Shown: piece by piece, positions 37,187-46,181 of the stretch
How the letters are laid out: each line of letters opens with the position of its first letter
How positions within the stretch are numbered: position 1 is the first letter of the stretch
From: CAVOXO01 sp963700425
GTDB taxonomy: Bacteria > Actinomycetota > Acidimicrobiia > Acidimicrobiales > Microtrichaceae
Assembly (NCBI GenBank): GCA_963700425.1
Contig: CAVOXO010000001.1
Span: 496,001-560,000 of the forward strand
Direction of reading: 5' to 3'
Length of the DNA: 64,000 bases
Made by a program: the position numbers and the translations under genes
Notes under the pieces: generated by a model
Databases searched by the model: none
What the model was told of the DNA's origin: nothing
What the model saw: the letters and a program-made list of their open reading frames with translations, nothing else

Positions 37187-37801
37187 ATGGTGATTCCTCG
37201 CTCCGCGTCGCGCGGGAACGATCGTGTCGGCCCCGGTGCGAGGCTGTTCGGGTCCCTGGTCGTCTCCGTTGGATTGACCTTCCTTCTCGCTCCGTCCGTG
37301 TCAGCTCAGGCGCCGGTCGACCCTTCGGACACCTGTGTCGAGTACACCCCAAGTGACGTCACGGTCAGCGACGCCTCGGTGGACCCCGGTCAATCCATCA
37401 CGGTGAGCGGAATTGCCGGAATCGACGACCCGGTCACGATCTCCATCGTCAGCCGAAACGGCGGCGAACCCACGGTGTTGGCCAACGTGACCAGCGATTC
37501 GACGGGTCGGTTCTCGGCCACCGTCGTCATTCCCGCATCGTTTCCGCCGGGTACGTACTCGATTCTCGTGACATCGGGCGCATGTCCCGAGTTGGCCTCG
37601 CTGGACATCAATGTGGGTTCCGTCACCGAGGAGAAGCCTCCTCCGTCGACCGGTTCGACCGGCTCGACCGGCGGTGGGCCGCTCCCCAATACGGGTTCGC
37701 CGGCCCGCTTGTTCGTCCGCATCGGACTCGCGGCGGTCGGCCTCGGAACGATCATGGTGCTGAAGTCACGACAGCGCCGGCGCTCGATCTTCGCTCACTG
37801 A
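37187..37801 (+). CDS. LPxTG-type cell-wall-anchored surface protein
   Basis: Exported surface protein of 204 residues. The signal peptide ends at 'APSVSAQ' (about 28-34). An Ig-like beta domain follows ('PSDVTVSDASVDPGQSITVSG' onward). The C-terminus has a Ser/Thr-Gly linker, 'LPNTG' sorting motif, a hydrophobic helix ('LFVRIGLAAVGLGTIMVL') and an Arg-rich tail, so sortase anchoring to peptidoglycan is expected. No sortase gene is in the window. I start at ATG 37187; an upstream ATG at 37133 gives a longer signal region. Confidence 0.85.
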   Translation: MVIPRSASRGNDRVGPGARLFGSLVVSVGLTFLLAPSVSAQAPVDPSDTCVEYTPSDVTVSDASVDPGQSITVSGIAGIDDPVTISIVSRNGGEPTVLANVTSDSTGRFSATVVIPASFPPGTYSILVTSGACPELASLDINVGSVTEEKPPPSTGSTGSTGGGPLPNTGSPARLFVRIGLAAVGLGTIMVLKSRQRRRSIFAH

Positions 37802-37825
37802 CATCGGTGGTCGACGCAGTCAGGG

Positions 37826-37907
37826 TGCGGACGGGGGGAGTCGAACCCCCAAGCCCGAAGGCGCCAGGACCTAAACCTGGTGCGTCTGCCAGTTCCGCCA
37901 CGTCCGC
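37826..37907 (-). tRNA. tRNA-Leu (UAG)
   Basis: GCGGACG pairs with CGTCCGC in the acceptor stem. The anticodon stem-loop is CCAGG-TTTAGGT-CCTGG, giving anticodon UAG. The T arm is GGGGGTTCGACTCCCCC, and a long variable arm is present, as expected for leucine. It is 82 nt without encoded CCA. Confidence 0.95.
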
Positions 37908-38005
37908 GAGAGGCCCAGCAGCCTATCGGGCGGCATCCGCGGCCCTGTGAGGCCAGGGTCGGTGTCACGGCTAGCCTGACCGGAGTTCTCACGCCAAGGA
38001 GCGCC

Positions 38006-38617
38006 ATGTCCCCCCACACCACCGTCCCTCCCATCGGCCCCGTCGCCAGTGCCGCAGGACCGATGGATCCGACGTCGGATGTCTACAACAAGCTGTTGAA
38101 GAGCCGGATCGTGATGTTGGGCTCGGAGGTCAACGACGACGTGGCGAACCTCCTCGCCGCCCAGCTGCTGTACCTGGAGGGCGAGGACGCCGACAAGGAC
38201 ATCTGGCTCTACATCAACTCGCCCGGTGGGTCGGTGACCGCAGGTCTGGCGATCTACGACACGATGAACTTCATCAAGCCCGCGGTCGGGACGATGTGCA
38301 TGGGGCTGGCCGCATCGATGGGACAGTTCCTGCTCTGCGCCGGCGCACCGGGAAAGCGTTTCGCCCTGCCGAGCGCACGGATCATGATGCACCAGCCGTC
38401 GGGCGGCTTTCAGGGTCAGGCGGCCGACATCAAGATCCAGGCCGAACAGATGAGCTACATCAAGCACATGCTGGCAGAGCGCATCGCCGAGCACACCGGA
38501 CAGACGGTCGATCAGATCAACACCGACTCCGATCGAGACCGTTGGTTCACCGCGGAAGAAGCCAAGGGCTACGGGATCATCGACGACGTGATCGTCCGCC
38601 GCGGCGAGCTGACCTGA
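38006..38617 (+). CDS. clpP: ATP-dependent Clp protease proteolytic subunit
   Basis: Serine peptidase of the ClpXP/ClpCP machines. It has 203 residues from ATG 38006 with an AAGGAG site. The triad is Ser104 in 'GLAASMGQFLL', His129 in 'ARIMMHQPSGG' and Asp178 in 'SDRDRWFTAEEA'. Its last codons and stop lie inside a 49-base tandem repeat. Only this clpP is in the window; actinobacteria usually have a second copy elsewhere. Confidence 0.95.
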   Translation: MSPHTTVPPIGPVASAAGPMDPTSDVYNKLLKSRIVMLGSEVNDDVANLLAAQLLYLEGEDADKDIWLYINSPGGSVTAGLAIYDTMNFIKPAVGTMCMGLAASMGQFLLCAGAPGKRFALPSARIMMHQPSGGFQGQAADIKIQAEQMSYIKHMLAERIAEHTGQTVDQINTDSDRDRWFTAEEAKGYGIIDDVIVRRGELT

Positions 38618-38722
38618 TCAACCGGCGCGGCGAGCTGACGTGGTGAACTGCGGCGAGCTGACCTGATCAACCGGCGCGGCGAGCCGACTCGGTGAACTGC
38701 GGCGAGCTGTACTGATCGACCG
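38602..38722. repeat. 49-bp tandem repeat spanning the clpP stop
   Basis: CGGCGAGCTGACCTGATCAA starts at 38602 and again at 38651; a diverged third copy starts at 38700, giving an exact 49-base period. Each unit has two sub-units of 26 and 23 bases that both begin CGGCGAGCTGA. The first copy contains the last codons and stop of clpP. It looks like recent duplication of the gene end. Confidence 0.85.
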
Positions 38723-38750
38723 CGGCGTCGAGAGCCCGGCAGAACCGGAA

Positions 38751-38778
38751 GAGCCGGCGACCCTGGGGTCACCGGCTC
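38751..38778. terminator. Hairpin terminator between clpP and the convergent CAP gene
   Basis: GAGCCGG at 38751-38757 pairs with CCGGCTC at 38772-38778, and an inner GACCC pairs with GGGTC around a 2-base loop. There is no U-tract, so it may act as a bidirectional stem-type terminator. Confidence 0.6.
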
Positions 38779-38873
38779 TCGTCGGCCGACTGCTCAGTCG
38801 GAATGGGGGTGATCGTGACGGAATCGATCGGCCCGGTCGAACCGGCCCGGCCACCCCGGCATCGATCGGTGGG

Positions 38874-39326
38874 TCAGCCCCGGAAGACCTGGGCGACGAA
38901 GACCTGCCCGTTCCGTTCCGACACGCCGACCCCGACCGAGGTGAACTTGGAGGCGAGGATGTTCGCCCGGTGGCCCGGCGATCTCATCAACGCATTGTGG
39001 GCATCGGCCACCGAGGAGGCGACGGCGACATTCTCACCGAGGTACGTCCAACCACCGCCCATCCCGTCCGACAGGTTCGAGTGGCTGAGCGAGTAGACCG
39101 CCGCCATGTGGTCTGCCCAGGCCTGGGCCTTGTTCGCCGCGGTCGTGTCCCAACCGAGTGGGCGGGCTCCGGCGGAGTCACGAGCCCCGTTGATCAGCGA
39201 TTGCGACAGCGCTGCCTGCTGGGCGTTGTTGCACCCGCTGGCGACCAGCGTCATCATCGTCACCCCGATGACCACCGCGGCCCTCATGGTGATGCGGTTG
39301 TTCGCTTTGTGTGTCAGAATTGTCAT
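38874..39326 (-). CDS. CAP/SCP-domain lipoprotein
   Basis: Exported protein of about 150 residues with a lipobox ('MTLVASGCNN') and a CAP (SCP/PR-1) domain. CAP hallmarks are 'AWADHMAA', 'LSHSNL', 'GENVAVASSVADAHNALMRSPGHRANIL' split into the typical H-N-G-E-N-x-A order, and 'VGVGVSERNGQVFVAQVF'. The ATG at 39326 is preferred, with the later ATG at the signal also possible. CAP proteins are secreted; the bacterial role is mostly unknown. Confidence 0.85.
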   Translation of the reverse strand: MTILTHKANNRITMRAAVVIGVTMMTLVASGCNNAQQAALSQSLINGARDSAGARPLGWDTTAANKAQAWADHMAAVYSLSHSNLSDGMGGGWTYLGENVAVASSVADAHNALMRSPGHRANILASKFTSVGVGVSERNGQVFVAQVFRG

Positions 39327-39413
39327 TGTCCCTACCCTCCGGGAATCGGTGGGCCCCAGGAACAACCTAGCGGGTGCTGCGCCAGATTACAATTGGATGA
39401 CGGAATTGTTACG

Positions 39414-39836
39414 TCACAACGTGAGCCCGCACTCCCTGTCGGCAAAATCCGTAACACGTTGAGCGGGTTCTGCCACATCGGTGAGAGCGCCTCGGAGCGC
39501 ATCGGGGTCGACCGGCGCCGTCTGACCCTCGGGACCGGCGGATCCGGTGACGGTTCGCACCACGTCGATCATGGTGTCGTTGATCTGGCGGATGTCGTCG
39601 TGAACAGCTTCCGGCGCGGCGGCTTCGAGCCGGCGCAGGTCGTCGAGGCCCTCGTTGATGCCTGACTGGTCCTCCTGCTCGATCGCCAGTGCCAGATCGT
39701 CGAGCGTGTAGAGATTCTCCAGCTCGCCACAGAACTCCTCGTTCGGCGACGTGCAGCCCGATCCGACGGCGGCCAGAGTCGCGATCGTCGCCAGTGCGGT
39801 GCGCCGACGTGTCGAGCGACGGCGGATCGCGGTCAC
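39414..39836 (-). CDS. Small lipoprotein of unknown function
   Basis: A 140-residue lipoprotein. The GTG start at 39836 overlaps the rpe stop by four bases (GTGA). The signal is 'RRTALATIATLAAVGSGC' with the lipid Cys, and the mature part is a helical, acidic domain ('FCGELENLYTLDDLALAIE'). It has four Cys in the mature part. No family is recognised. It is probably co-translated with rpe, though no metabolic link is obvious. Confidence 0.7.
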   Translation of the reverse strand: MTAIRRRSTRRRTALATIATLAAVGSGCTSPNEEFCGELENLYTLDDLALAIEQEDQSGINEGLDDLRRLEAAAPEAVHDDIRQINDTMIDVVRTVTGSAGPEGQTAPVDPDALRGALTDVAEPAQRVTDFADRECGLTL

Positions 39837-40534
39837 TGTCCCGCGGCGGCGCGCCCTGCGGAGCGGATCGTGTCGGTGGCGTGGGCGAGCCCCTCGGAGT
39901 CGCGGAACAACGCCGAGCCGGCAACGAGCACGTTGGCTCCGGCGGCCGCTGCTCGGGGAGCCGTGGTGGGTCCGATGCCGCCGTCGACCTCGAGGTCCAC
40001 ATCGTGTCCCTCGTCGATGATCCATCGGCGGATCGTGGCGATCTTGGGTTCCATGGTCGAGATGTAGGACTGCCCACCGAAACCCGGATTGACCGTCATC
40101 ACCAGGATGAGATCGACGAGGTCGAGCACGTGCCGCACGGAATCTGCGGGTGTCGCGGGGTTCAGGGCGACCGCGGGTGACCGGCCCAGCTCCCGGATCG
40201 CCCCGAGGGTCCGATGGAGGTGGGTACACGCTTCGGCGTGGACGATGATGATGTCGCAGCCGGCGTCGGAGTACCGGGGCAGAAGCCTGTCGGGATCGAC
40301 CACCATCAGGTGGGCCTCGAAGGGGACGCTCACCAGTTCACGGGTCGACGCGATGACGTCGGGACCGAACGTCAGGTTCGGCACGAACACCCCGTCCATG
40401 ACATCCCACTGGATGCGGTCGACTCCAGCCTTCTCGAGCGCCTGGCATTCCTCACCAAGGCGGGCGAAATCAGCGGGGAGCACTGACGGGGCGATGTGGA
40501 TCGGACGATCGGTGCCCGGAGACGACTCGGACAT
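39833..40534 (-). CDS. rpe: Ribulose-phosphate 3-epimerase
   Basis: Interconverts ribulose-5-phosphate and xylulose-5-phosphate in the pentose-phosphate or Calvin pathway. It has 233 residues in a TIM barrel. Metal and catalytic residues are in 'IAPSVLPADF', 'DVMDGVFVPNLTFG', 'HLMV' and 'VDGGI', and the 'MTVNPGFGGQ' loop is present. It is divergent from prmA by 56 bases. Confidence 0.95.
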   Translation of the reverse strand: MSESSPGTDRPIHIAPSVLPADFARLGEECQALEKAGVDRIQWDVMDGVFVPNLTFGPDVIASTRELVSVPFEAHLMVVDPDRLLPRYSDAGCDIIIVHAEACTHLHRTLGAIRELGRSPAVALNPATPADSVRHVLDLVDLILVMTVNPGFGGQSYISTMEPKIATIRRWIIDEGHDVDLEVDGGIGPTTAPRAAAAGANVLVAGSALFRDSEGLAHATDTIRSAGRAAAGQ

Positions 40535-40590
40535 GGGATACCTCCCGGTGGCGTGACGCAGCTCGAACGCTACCCCCTAGCCTCGACGAC

Positions 40591-41409
40591 ATGGATCGCC
40601 TCGACCTCGTCGTCACCCCCGATGAGCTCGACTGGGTATCGGGTGCGTTGTGGGGAGCGGGTGTCGCAGGCATCGAGGAGGTCGCCCGCGACGACGGATC
40701 GATCGGACTGCGCGTGTCGGTCGAGCCATCTCGGGTCAACGATGCTCTGGGTTCGCTGGCCGACAAATGGGAGGTACACCGATCCGAGATCATCGACGAT
40801 GGTTCCGCGCTCGACGCGTGGCGACCGTGGGCGACTCCGACCCGGATCGGACCGCGTCTGATCATCGAACCGCCGTGGACCGAGCCGATCTCCGGACCCG
40901 GCGACACCGTGATCTCGTTGGATCCTCAGCGGGCCTGGGGTCACGGTGGTCATCCGACCTCGGTGATGATCGCCGAGATGCTGGTGGCTGCCGAACCGCT
41001 GAACGGCGCGTCCGTGCTGGACGTCGGGTGCGGCAGCGGAGTGCTCTCCCTGGTCGCCGTGGCCTGCGGAGCCGGGACGGTCGAGGCCGTCGACATCGAC
41101 CCCGAGGCCGTCGCGGCCACCCTGGCCAATGCGGCGGTCAACGGCTTCGACGACCGGATCAGCGCCTCGGATACGCCGATCGGGCTCGTCGGGGGACGCT
41201 TCGACTGGGTGATCGCCAACATCGGCGCCCCGGAGATCATCTCGATGGCGGCTCACCTGACCGCCGTCCTTGCACCGACGGGAACGCTGGTGGTCAGCGG
41301 GCTGCTCGCGGAGCGGGCCGACGCGGTGGTCGGACATCTCGTCGACCTGGTGGAGGTCGATCGGCCCGAGCGTGACGGGTGGGCGGCGCCGATGTTGCGT
41401 CACAGGTGA
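40591..41409 (+). CDS. prmA: Ribosomal protein L11 methyltransferase-like
   Basis: SAM-dependent methyltransferase resembling PrmA, which trimethylates ribosomal protein L11. It has 272 residues: an N-terminal substrate-binding domain to about 105, then a Rossmann fold with 'SVLDVGCGSGVLSLVA' and 'WVIANIGAPEII' in the place of NPPY/NILA. 'AWGHGGHPTS' before motif I is characteristic of PrmA (usually F-G-T-G-x-H). That change makes the assignment slightly less secure. Confidence 0.8.
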   Translation: MDRLDLVVTPDELDWVSGALWGAGVAGIEEVARDDGSIGLRVSVEPSRVNDALGSLADKWEVHRSEIIDDGSALDAWRPWATPTRIGPRLIIEPPWTEPISGPGDTVISLDPQRAWGHGGHPTSVMIAEMLVAAEPLNGASVLDVGCGSGVLSLVAVACGAGTVEAVDIDPEAVAATLANAAVNGFDDRISASDTPIGLVGGRFDWVIANIGAPEIISMAAHLTAVLAPTGTLVVSGLLAERADAVVGHLVDLVEVDRPERDGWAAPMLRHR

Positions 41410-41446
41410 CGGGCACCCCGGCCCCGACACGCCCGGTGGTCCCGGG

Positions 41447-42661
41447 TCACTCGGCCGGCGGAGCGGACCGCGTCGCGGGGAACGATGACACTCCATCGGC
41501 CGAATCGGCCGCTTCGACTTCGGTCCGTCGGACACCGAGGACGAAGAGGATGGCGTCGAGGTAGGGCACGTTGATGGCTGCGTCGGCGGCGTCGCGCACG
41601 ACCGGCTTGGCGTTGAAGGCGATGCCCAGGCCGGCCGCGTTGATCATGTCGAGGTCGTTTGCGCCGTCACCGATCGCCACGGTCTGATCGAGGGCGATTC
41701 CTTCGGCCTCGGCGATCATCCGCAGGAGGGTGGCCTTGCGGGCCCGGTCCACGACAGGGCCGGACACTCTGCCGGTGACCTTCCCGTCGATCACCTCGAG
41801 CTCGTTCGCGAACGCATGGTTGACCCCGAGTTCCGACCGTAGGTGGTCGGTGAAGAAGGTGAAGCCGCCCGACACCAGAGCGACCTTGAATCCGAGGCGG
41901 CGCAGGGTACGCACGAAGGTCCGGGCGCCAGGGGTCAGGCGCACCCGGTCGCGAGCCCGGGCCATCGCCGCCTCGTCGAGGCCCTCGAGCAGCGCCACGC
42001 GTTCACGGAGACTCTCGGCGAAGTCCAGTTCACCGGCCATCGCCCGGGCGGTCACCTCACGCACCCGGTCGACGCACCCGGCTTCCTCCGCGAGGAGTTC
42101 GATCACCTCGTCCTGGATGAGCGTGGAGTCCACGTCGAGGACGATCAAGCGTTGGGAGCGACGACCCAGGCCCTCGGGCTGGATGGCGATGTCGACGTCG
42201 GTCGAACCGGCCCAGCCGATCAGAGCACTGCGGAGGGCGGCCTGGTCGGCCTGGGAGACCACCAGCTCGAAGGCGAGGACGGGATAGCGGGCGATCCGCA
42301 CGATTCGGTCGATGTTCCCCCCGGCGTCGGCGACCAGCCGGGCGGCGGCACCGAACTCGGCGGGGGAGATCGAATCGCCGACCATGGTGACCACGACGCC
42401 CAGATCGCGTTCGGTCGGGCTGGCGTCGACCGACTCGATCGTGACCTTGACGCCATCGACCGCGGTGGCCTCGAGGGCGGTGGTGAGTTCTGCGGTGCGC
42501 GACACCGTGGCCACGACCCCGAGGATCAACTGGCCCCGCGCCACGATCTGTTCCACGTCGCCGAGATCGGCCCCCGCATCGGCCAGCGCGGCCATGAGAG
42601 CCGAGGTGATTCCCGGTCGGTCACGGCCCGACACCGTGATGAGAATCGTCTCGGGCGGCAC
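41447..42661 (-). CDS. serB: Phosphoserine phosphatase SerB with two ACT domains
   Basis: Last step of serine biosynthesis: hydrolyses O-phosphoserine. It has 404 residues. Two N-terminal ACT-like domains (about 1-175) precede the HAD core with 'IVLDVDSTLIQDEVIELLA', 'VALVSGGFTFF' and 'GDGANDLDMINAA'. The tandem-ACT form is the actinobacterial type, where serine binding gives feedback. It is divergent from the GDPD-like gene by 32 bases. Confidence 0.95.
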   Translation of the reverse strand: MPPETILITVSGRDRPGITSALMAALADAGADLGDVEQIVARGQLILGVVATVSRTAELTTALEATAVDGVKVTIESVDASPTERDLGVVVTMVGDSISPAEFGAAARLVADAGGNIDRIVRIARYPVLAFELVVSQADQAALRSALIGWAGSTDVDIAIQPEGLGRRSQRLIVLDVDSTLIQDEVIELLAEEAGCVDRVREVTARAMAGELDFAESLRERVALLEGLDEAAMARARDRVRLTPGARTFVRTLRRLGFKVALVSGGFTFFTDHLRSELGVNHAFANELEVIDGKVTGRVSGPVVDRARKATLLRMIAEAEGIALDQTVAIGDGANDLDMINAAGLGIAFNAKPVVRDAADAAINVPYLDAILFVLGVRRTEVEAADSADGVSSFPATRSAPPAE

Positions 42662-42693
42662 GTCACGACGCTATCGGGCCGTAGTGTCGGGAC

Positions 42694-43773
42694 ATGACCC
42701 TTGTCCCGCGGCGCCGGCGGCGCCGAGTCGCCTCACCGACGGCGCTCGGGGTCCTGGGAGCGGTGGTGTTGACCGTCGCGATGTCGGCTGGATGCTCGTC
42801 GTCGGCGGACTCCGCAGAATCGGGTGCCGATGATGCCGACGTGTCGAGCAGCGCGGAGCAGTCGACCGGACCACCGACCCCTCCGGGCCCCGCAGCCACG
42901 GTGGAGGGTCTGTTGGCTCTCGACCGGCCGGTGGTTCTGGCCCACGGGGCCGGGGAGGACGACTATCCGCCCGAGACCCTCTACGGCTTCTCCCGCAGCG
43001 CCGAGGACGGCGTGGACGTCCTGGACTTCAACGTGTGGCACACCTCCGACGATGTGGTGGTCGTGATCCACGACGGCGATGTCGCCCGCACCACGAACGG
43101 CTCGGGCGCGGTCACGGAGATGACTGCGGCGGAACTCGGCGCACTCGACGCGGCGTGGTGGTTCACCGAGGACTGCACCTGCGACGATCGGCCCGATGCC
43201 GCCTATGTGTGGCGCGGGGTGCGTGACGGCGATCGCCCCGCTCCCGTCGGCGCGTCACCCGATGACTTCGGCGTCCCGACCCTGGGTCAGGTTCTCGACC
43301 GATTCGAGGGCTGGGTGCTCAACATCGAAGTGAAGGGCGAGGGGGACGAGGCCCTGCGAACGGCGGAGCTGACCGTGAACGAGTTGAGGGAAGCGGGCCG
43401 GCTTGACTCGGCCATCGTGACGTCGTTCGACGACGAGGTCGTGGCGCACCTCGCCGAACTGGCTCCCGACCTCGAGCTGACCCCGGGTCTCGACGCTTCG
43501 GCGCGCTACGTGCTGTCCGACGAGCCGCCACCGGCCGGCCAGCGCATTCTCCAGTTGCCGGTCGCGTACGAGGGGATCGAGTTGTTGAGCGACGACTTCC
43601 TCGCCCGGGCCCACGCAGCGGGCCTGATGGTGTGGGTGTGGCCGAACGACGCGGCCTACGAGAACGTCGAGGAGTATCGCCGGTTCTTCGACCGGGGCCT
43701 CGACGGGGTGAACGCCAACCGCCCCTCCGAGGCGGTCGCGGCCCGCAACGGCTTCGTCGACGGTTCCCAATGA
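42694..43773 (+). CDS. GDPD-family lipoprotein with altered catalytic residues
   Basis: Exported lipoprotein ('VAMSAGCSSSA') of the glycerophosphodiester phosphodiesterase barrel, 359 residues. The fold is clear: 'VLAHGAGEDDYPPETLYGF', 'VDVLDFNVWHTSDDVVVVIHDGD' and 'WVLNIEVKG'. The canonical HRG is HGA here, ENT is PET and the metal-binding ExD is DxN, so catalysis by the usual mechanism is doubtful. It overlaps the next gene by four bases (ATGA). Confidence 0.82.
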   Translation: MTLVPRRRRRRVASPTALGVLGAVVLTVAMSAGCSSSADSAESGADDADVSSSAEQSTGPPTPPGPAATVEGLLALDRPVVLAHGAGEDDYPPETLYGFSRSAEDGVDVLDFNVWHTSDDVVVVIHDGDVARTTNGSGAVTEMTAAELGALDAAWWFTEDCTCDDRPDAAYVWRGVRDGDRPAPVGASPDDFGVPTLGQVLDRFEGWVLNIEVKGEGDEALRTAELTVNELREAGRLDSAIVTSFDDEVVAHLAELAPDLELTPGLDASARYVLSDEPPPAGQRILQLPVAYEGIELLSDDFLARAHAAGLMVWVWPNDAAYENVEEYRRFFDRGLDGVNANRPSEAVAARNGFVDGSQ

Positions 43774-44957
43774 CGGGGCCGGTCGAGGTGGAGACCACCG
43801 GCATGGCCGACGGTGGAGCGGCGGTGGCGCGTGACGCAACAGGAAGGGTCGTGTTCGTCGAGGGAGCACTGCCGGGCGAGCGGGTCACCGTGGAGATCAC
43901 CTCCGAGGAGAAGCGTTTCGCCCGGGGCCGGGTCGCGGAGCTGATCGAGGCGGCGCCCGGTCGCATCGATCCGCTGTGTCCCGAGGTGGCGCATGGATGC
44001 GGCGGTTGCGGATGGGCTCATGTGGACCCCGCAGCCCAGCGGCGGTTCAAAGCCGACGCGGTGGCCGAGGCGGTGCGTCGCCTCGCGGGGATCGAACCTC
44101 CCGCCATTGCCTTCGGGCCGGATCTCGCGGAGGCCCGTTTCCGGACCACGGTCCGGGCCGCAGTGGACGGCGGCCGCGCCGGGTTCCGCCGTTCCCGCAG
44201 CAACGACGTCGTGCCGATCGAGAGCTGTCGTGTCGCCCACCCCCGGATCGAACAGCTGCTGGTCGAGGGGCGGTGGGGTGACGCGACCGAGGTCTCCCTG
44301 CGCGTGGGGTTGGCGACGGGGGAGTCCATGGCCATGGTGTCGCCGTCGACCGAGGACGTGGTGGTGCCCGACCACGTGAGGCTCATCGGCGCCGATCAGC
44401 TCGACGCCGGTCGGCGGTCGTGGATCCACGACGAGGTGTGCGGTGTGCCGTTCCGGATCTCCGCCCGGTCGTTCTTCCAGGGGAGAGCCGACGGCGCGGC
44501 GGCGCTCGTCGACGTCGTGCGCGCCGCCGTGGGCGCGGCTCCGGAGCGGCTGGTGGACCTGTGCTGTGGAGTCGGGCTGTTCGCCGCCACCGTCGACGCC
44601 GGTCGGGTCGTGGGTATCGAGTCCGACCTGTCGGCGGTCGCCGATGCGAGGGTCAACCTCGCGCCGCTCGGCGATGCCGCACGGGTGGTGCCGACCCGTT
44701 TCCAGAAGTGGCGCCCGTCCCGGGCCGACGTCGTGATCGCCGATCCGGCCCGCCACGGTCTCGGCAAGGCCGGCGTCGAGCGGGCGGTCGCCACCGGGGC
44801 CGAGCGGGTGGTCCTGGTCTCGTGCCGTGCCGCGGCTGCGGGAAGGGACGTGGCTCTGTTCGCCGCGGCCGGCTACGGGGTGTCGGCCATGACGCTGGTC
44901 GATCTGTTTCCCGACACACCTCACGTCGAGGTGGTCACCACCCTGATGAAGGAGTAG
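43770..44957 (+). CDS. TrmA/RlmD-family 23S rRNA (uracil-C5)-methyltransferase-like
   Basis: SAM-dependent RNA methyltransferase of 395 residues. The N-terminus has a TRAM-like domain and an iron-sulfur motif C70-x6-C77-x2-C80 with a fourth Cys near 151. The C-terminal Rossmann fold has 'LVDLCCGVGLFAA', 'VIADPARHGLG', and the catalytic Cys in 'VLVSCRAAAAGRD'. The last motif differs from the usual SCNP, which weakens assignment to a specific uracil. It starts in the stop of the GDPD gene and is followed 3 bases later by an unknown gene. Confidence 0.85.
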   Translation: MTGPVEVETTGMADGGAAVARDATGRVVFVEGALPGERVTVEITSEEKRFARGRVAELIEAAPGRIDPLCPEVAHGCGGCGWAHVDPAAQRRFKADAVAEAVRRLAGIEPPAIAFGPDLAEARFRTTVRAAVDGGRAGFRRSRSNDVVPIESCRVAHPRIEQLLVEGRWGDATEVSLRVGLATGESMAMVSPSTEDVVVPDHVRLIGADQLDAGRRSWIHDEVCGVPFRISARSFFQGRADGAAALVDVVRAAVGAAPERLVDLCCGVGLFAATVDAGRVVGIESDLSAVADARVNLAPLGDAARVVPTRFQKWRPSRADVVIADPARHGLGKAGVERAVATGAERVVLVSCRAAAAGRDVALFAAAGYGVSAMTLVDLFPDTPHVEVVTTLMKE

Positions 44958-44960
44958 ACG

Positions 44961-46130
44961 ATGACCGCCAACGGCCCGCTCGGTCCTCTCGACGAGCTGT
45001 TCTGCCACCAGATCTCCGACACCTTCGCCACGGTGTCGCAGTCGGATCCGTCGTGGACCGAGAAGATCTGCGCCATGGCGTCGGCCCGTGACGGCAGCCT
45101 TCAGATCGGCATCGGACTCGGCAAGTACGTCAACCGCAACGTGATGGATGGGTATGGGGCTGTGGCCTACGGCTCGGAGAACCGGGTGGTGCGGGCGTCG
45201 CGGGTGCTGGCCCCCGACCCGGACGCCACGACGGTGGGTCCGGTGCGCTACGAGGTGATCGATCCGCTGAGCTCGGTGCGTTTCGTGTTGGAGCCGACCG
45301 AGCACCAACCGATCTCCTACGACGTCACCTTCGAGGGAGTGGTGCCGCCGGCCCTCGAGAACAAGGACCAGTCTCGCAGCCCCTCGGGATCGAGGGTGAT
45401 GGCGGACCTGACCCGTTATCACCAGATCGGCGTGGCCTCGGGGTGGGTGGAGGTCGACGGAGATCGCACCGTCATCGATCCCGAGACGTGGGTCTCGACC
45501 CGCGATCACAGCTGGGGGGTCAGGTATCACGTGGGCGCGCCCGTTCCCGACATGGAGCCGCCGATCGAGCTGGAATCGGTGGAGGGGTTGTCATGGCGAT
45601 TCGGCTGGTCGCCGGCGCTGATGACCACCTCGTCGGGCGACCGCTACGGAATCCACCACTTCTTCCAGGAGCTGTCGGCTTTCGGGTTCGAACAGCGCAA
45701 GCTGTCGGGAGGTGTCGAGGCGCCCGACGGAACGGTCTCGAGGTTCGCGGCGCTGCGGCCGGTTCTGCGCTACGACACCGAGACCCGACGACTGCTGGGC
45801 GGCGTGCTCCACTTCACGATGGAGGACGGCTCCGAACGCCCCATCGAGATCGAGACGGCGGGTCCCGCGGGGTTCCACCTCGGGCTGGGGCACTACTTCG
45901 GTCTCGACGGTCATTGGCACGGCGAATGGCGCGGCCCGCTTCACGTCGAGGGTGAGCATGTCGCCGACATCGGCGATCCCGTCGTTCTCCGGCGGATCCA
46001 CCAGGCCCGCGACAACGTGATGGTGTTCCACGATCCGGTCGGCGGGGGAGAAGGGGTGGGTAACTACCAGTCGGCGATCGTGGGGGACTGGCCCGACCTG
46101 GGACTCGGGCGCGACTCGAACTACATGTGA
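44961..46130 (+). CDS. AttH/CrtC-like uncharacterised protein
   Basis: Soluble protein of 389 residues. It has two lipocalin-like halves and the recurring 'WVSTRDHSWGVRYHVG' motif, seen in the DUF7064/7065 and hydroxyneurosporene-synthase-like group common in mycobacteria. No enzymatic role is established. It lies 3 bases after the rRNA methyltransferase, so is probably in the same operon. Confidence 0.75.
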   Translation: MTANGPLGPLDELFCHQISDTFATVSQSDPSWTEKICAMASARDGSLQIGIGLGKYVNRNVMDGYGAVAYGSENRVVRASRVLAPDPDATTVGPVRYEVIDPLSSVRFVLEPTEHQPISYDVTFEGVVPPALENKDQSRSPSGSRVMADLTRYHQIGVASGWVEVDGDRTVIDPETWVSTRDHSWGVRYHVGAPVPDMEPPIELESVEGLSWRFGWSPALMTTSSGDRYGIHHFFQELSAFGFEQRKLSGGVEAPDGTVSRFAALRPVLRYDTETRRLLGGVLHFTMEDGSERPIEIETAGPAGFHLGLGHYFGLDGHWHGEWRGPLHVEGEHVADIGDPVVLRRIHQARDNVMVFHDPVGGGEGVGNYQSAIVGDWPDLGLGRDSNYM

Positions 46131-46181
46131 GGCGCAGCCGCGGTCTGCTTCGCTGTCGGTGGTGCGTGGTGAGATGTCCTC

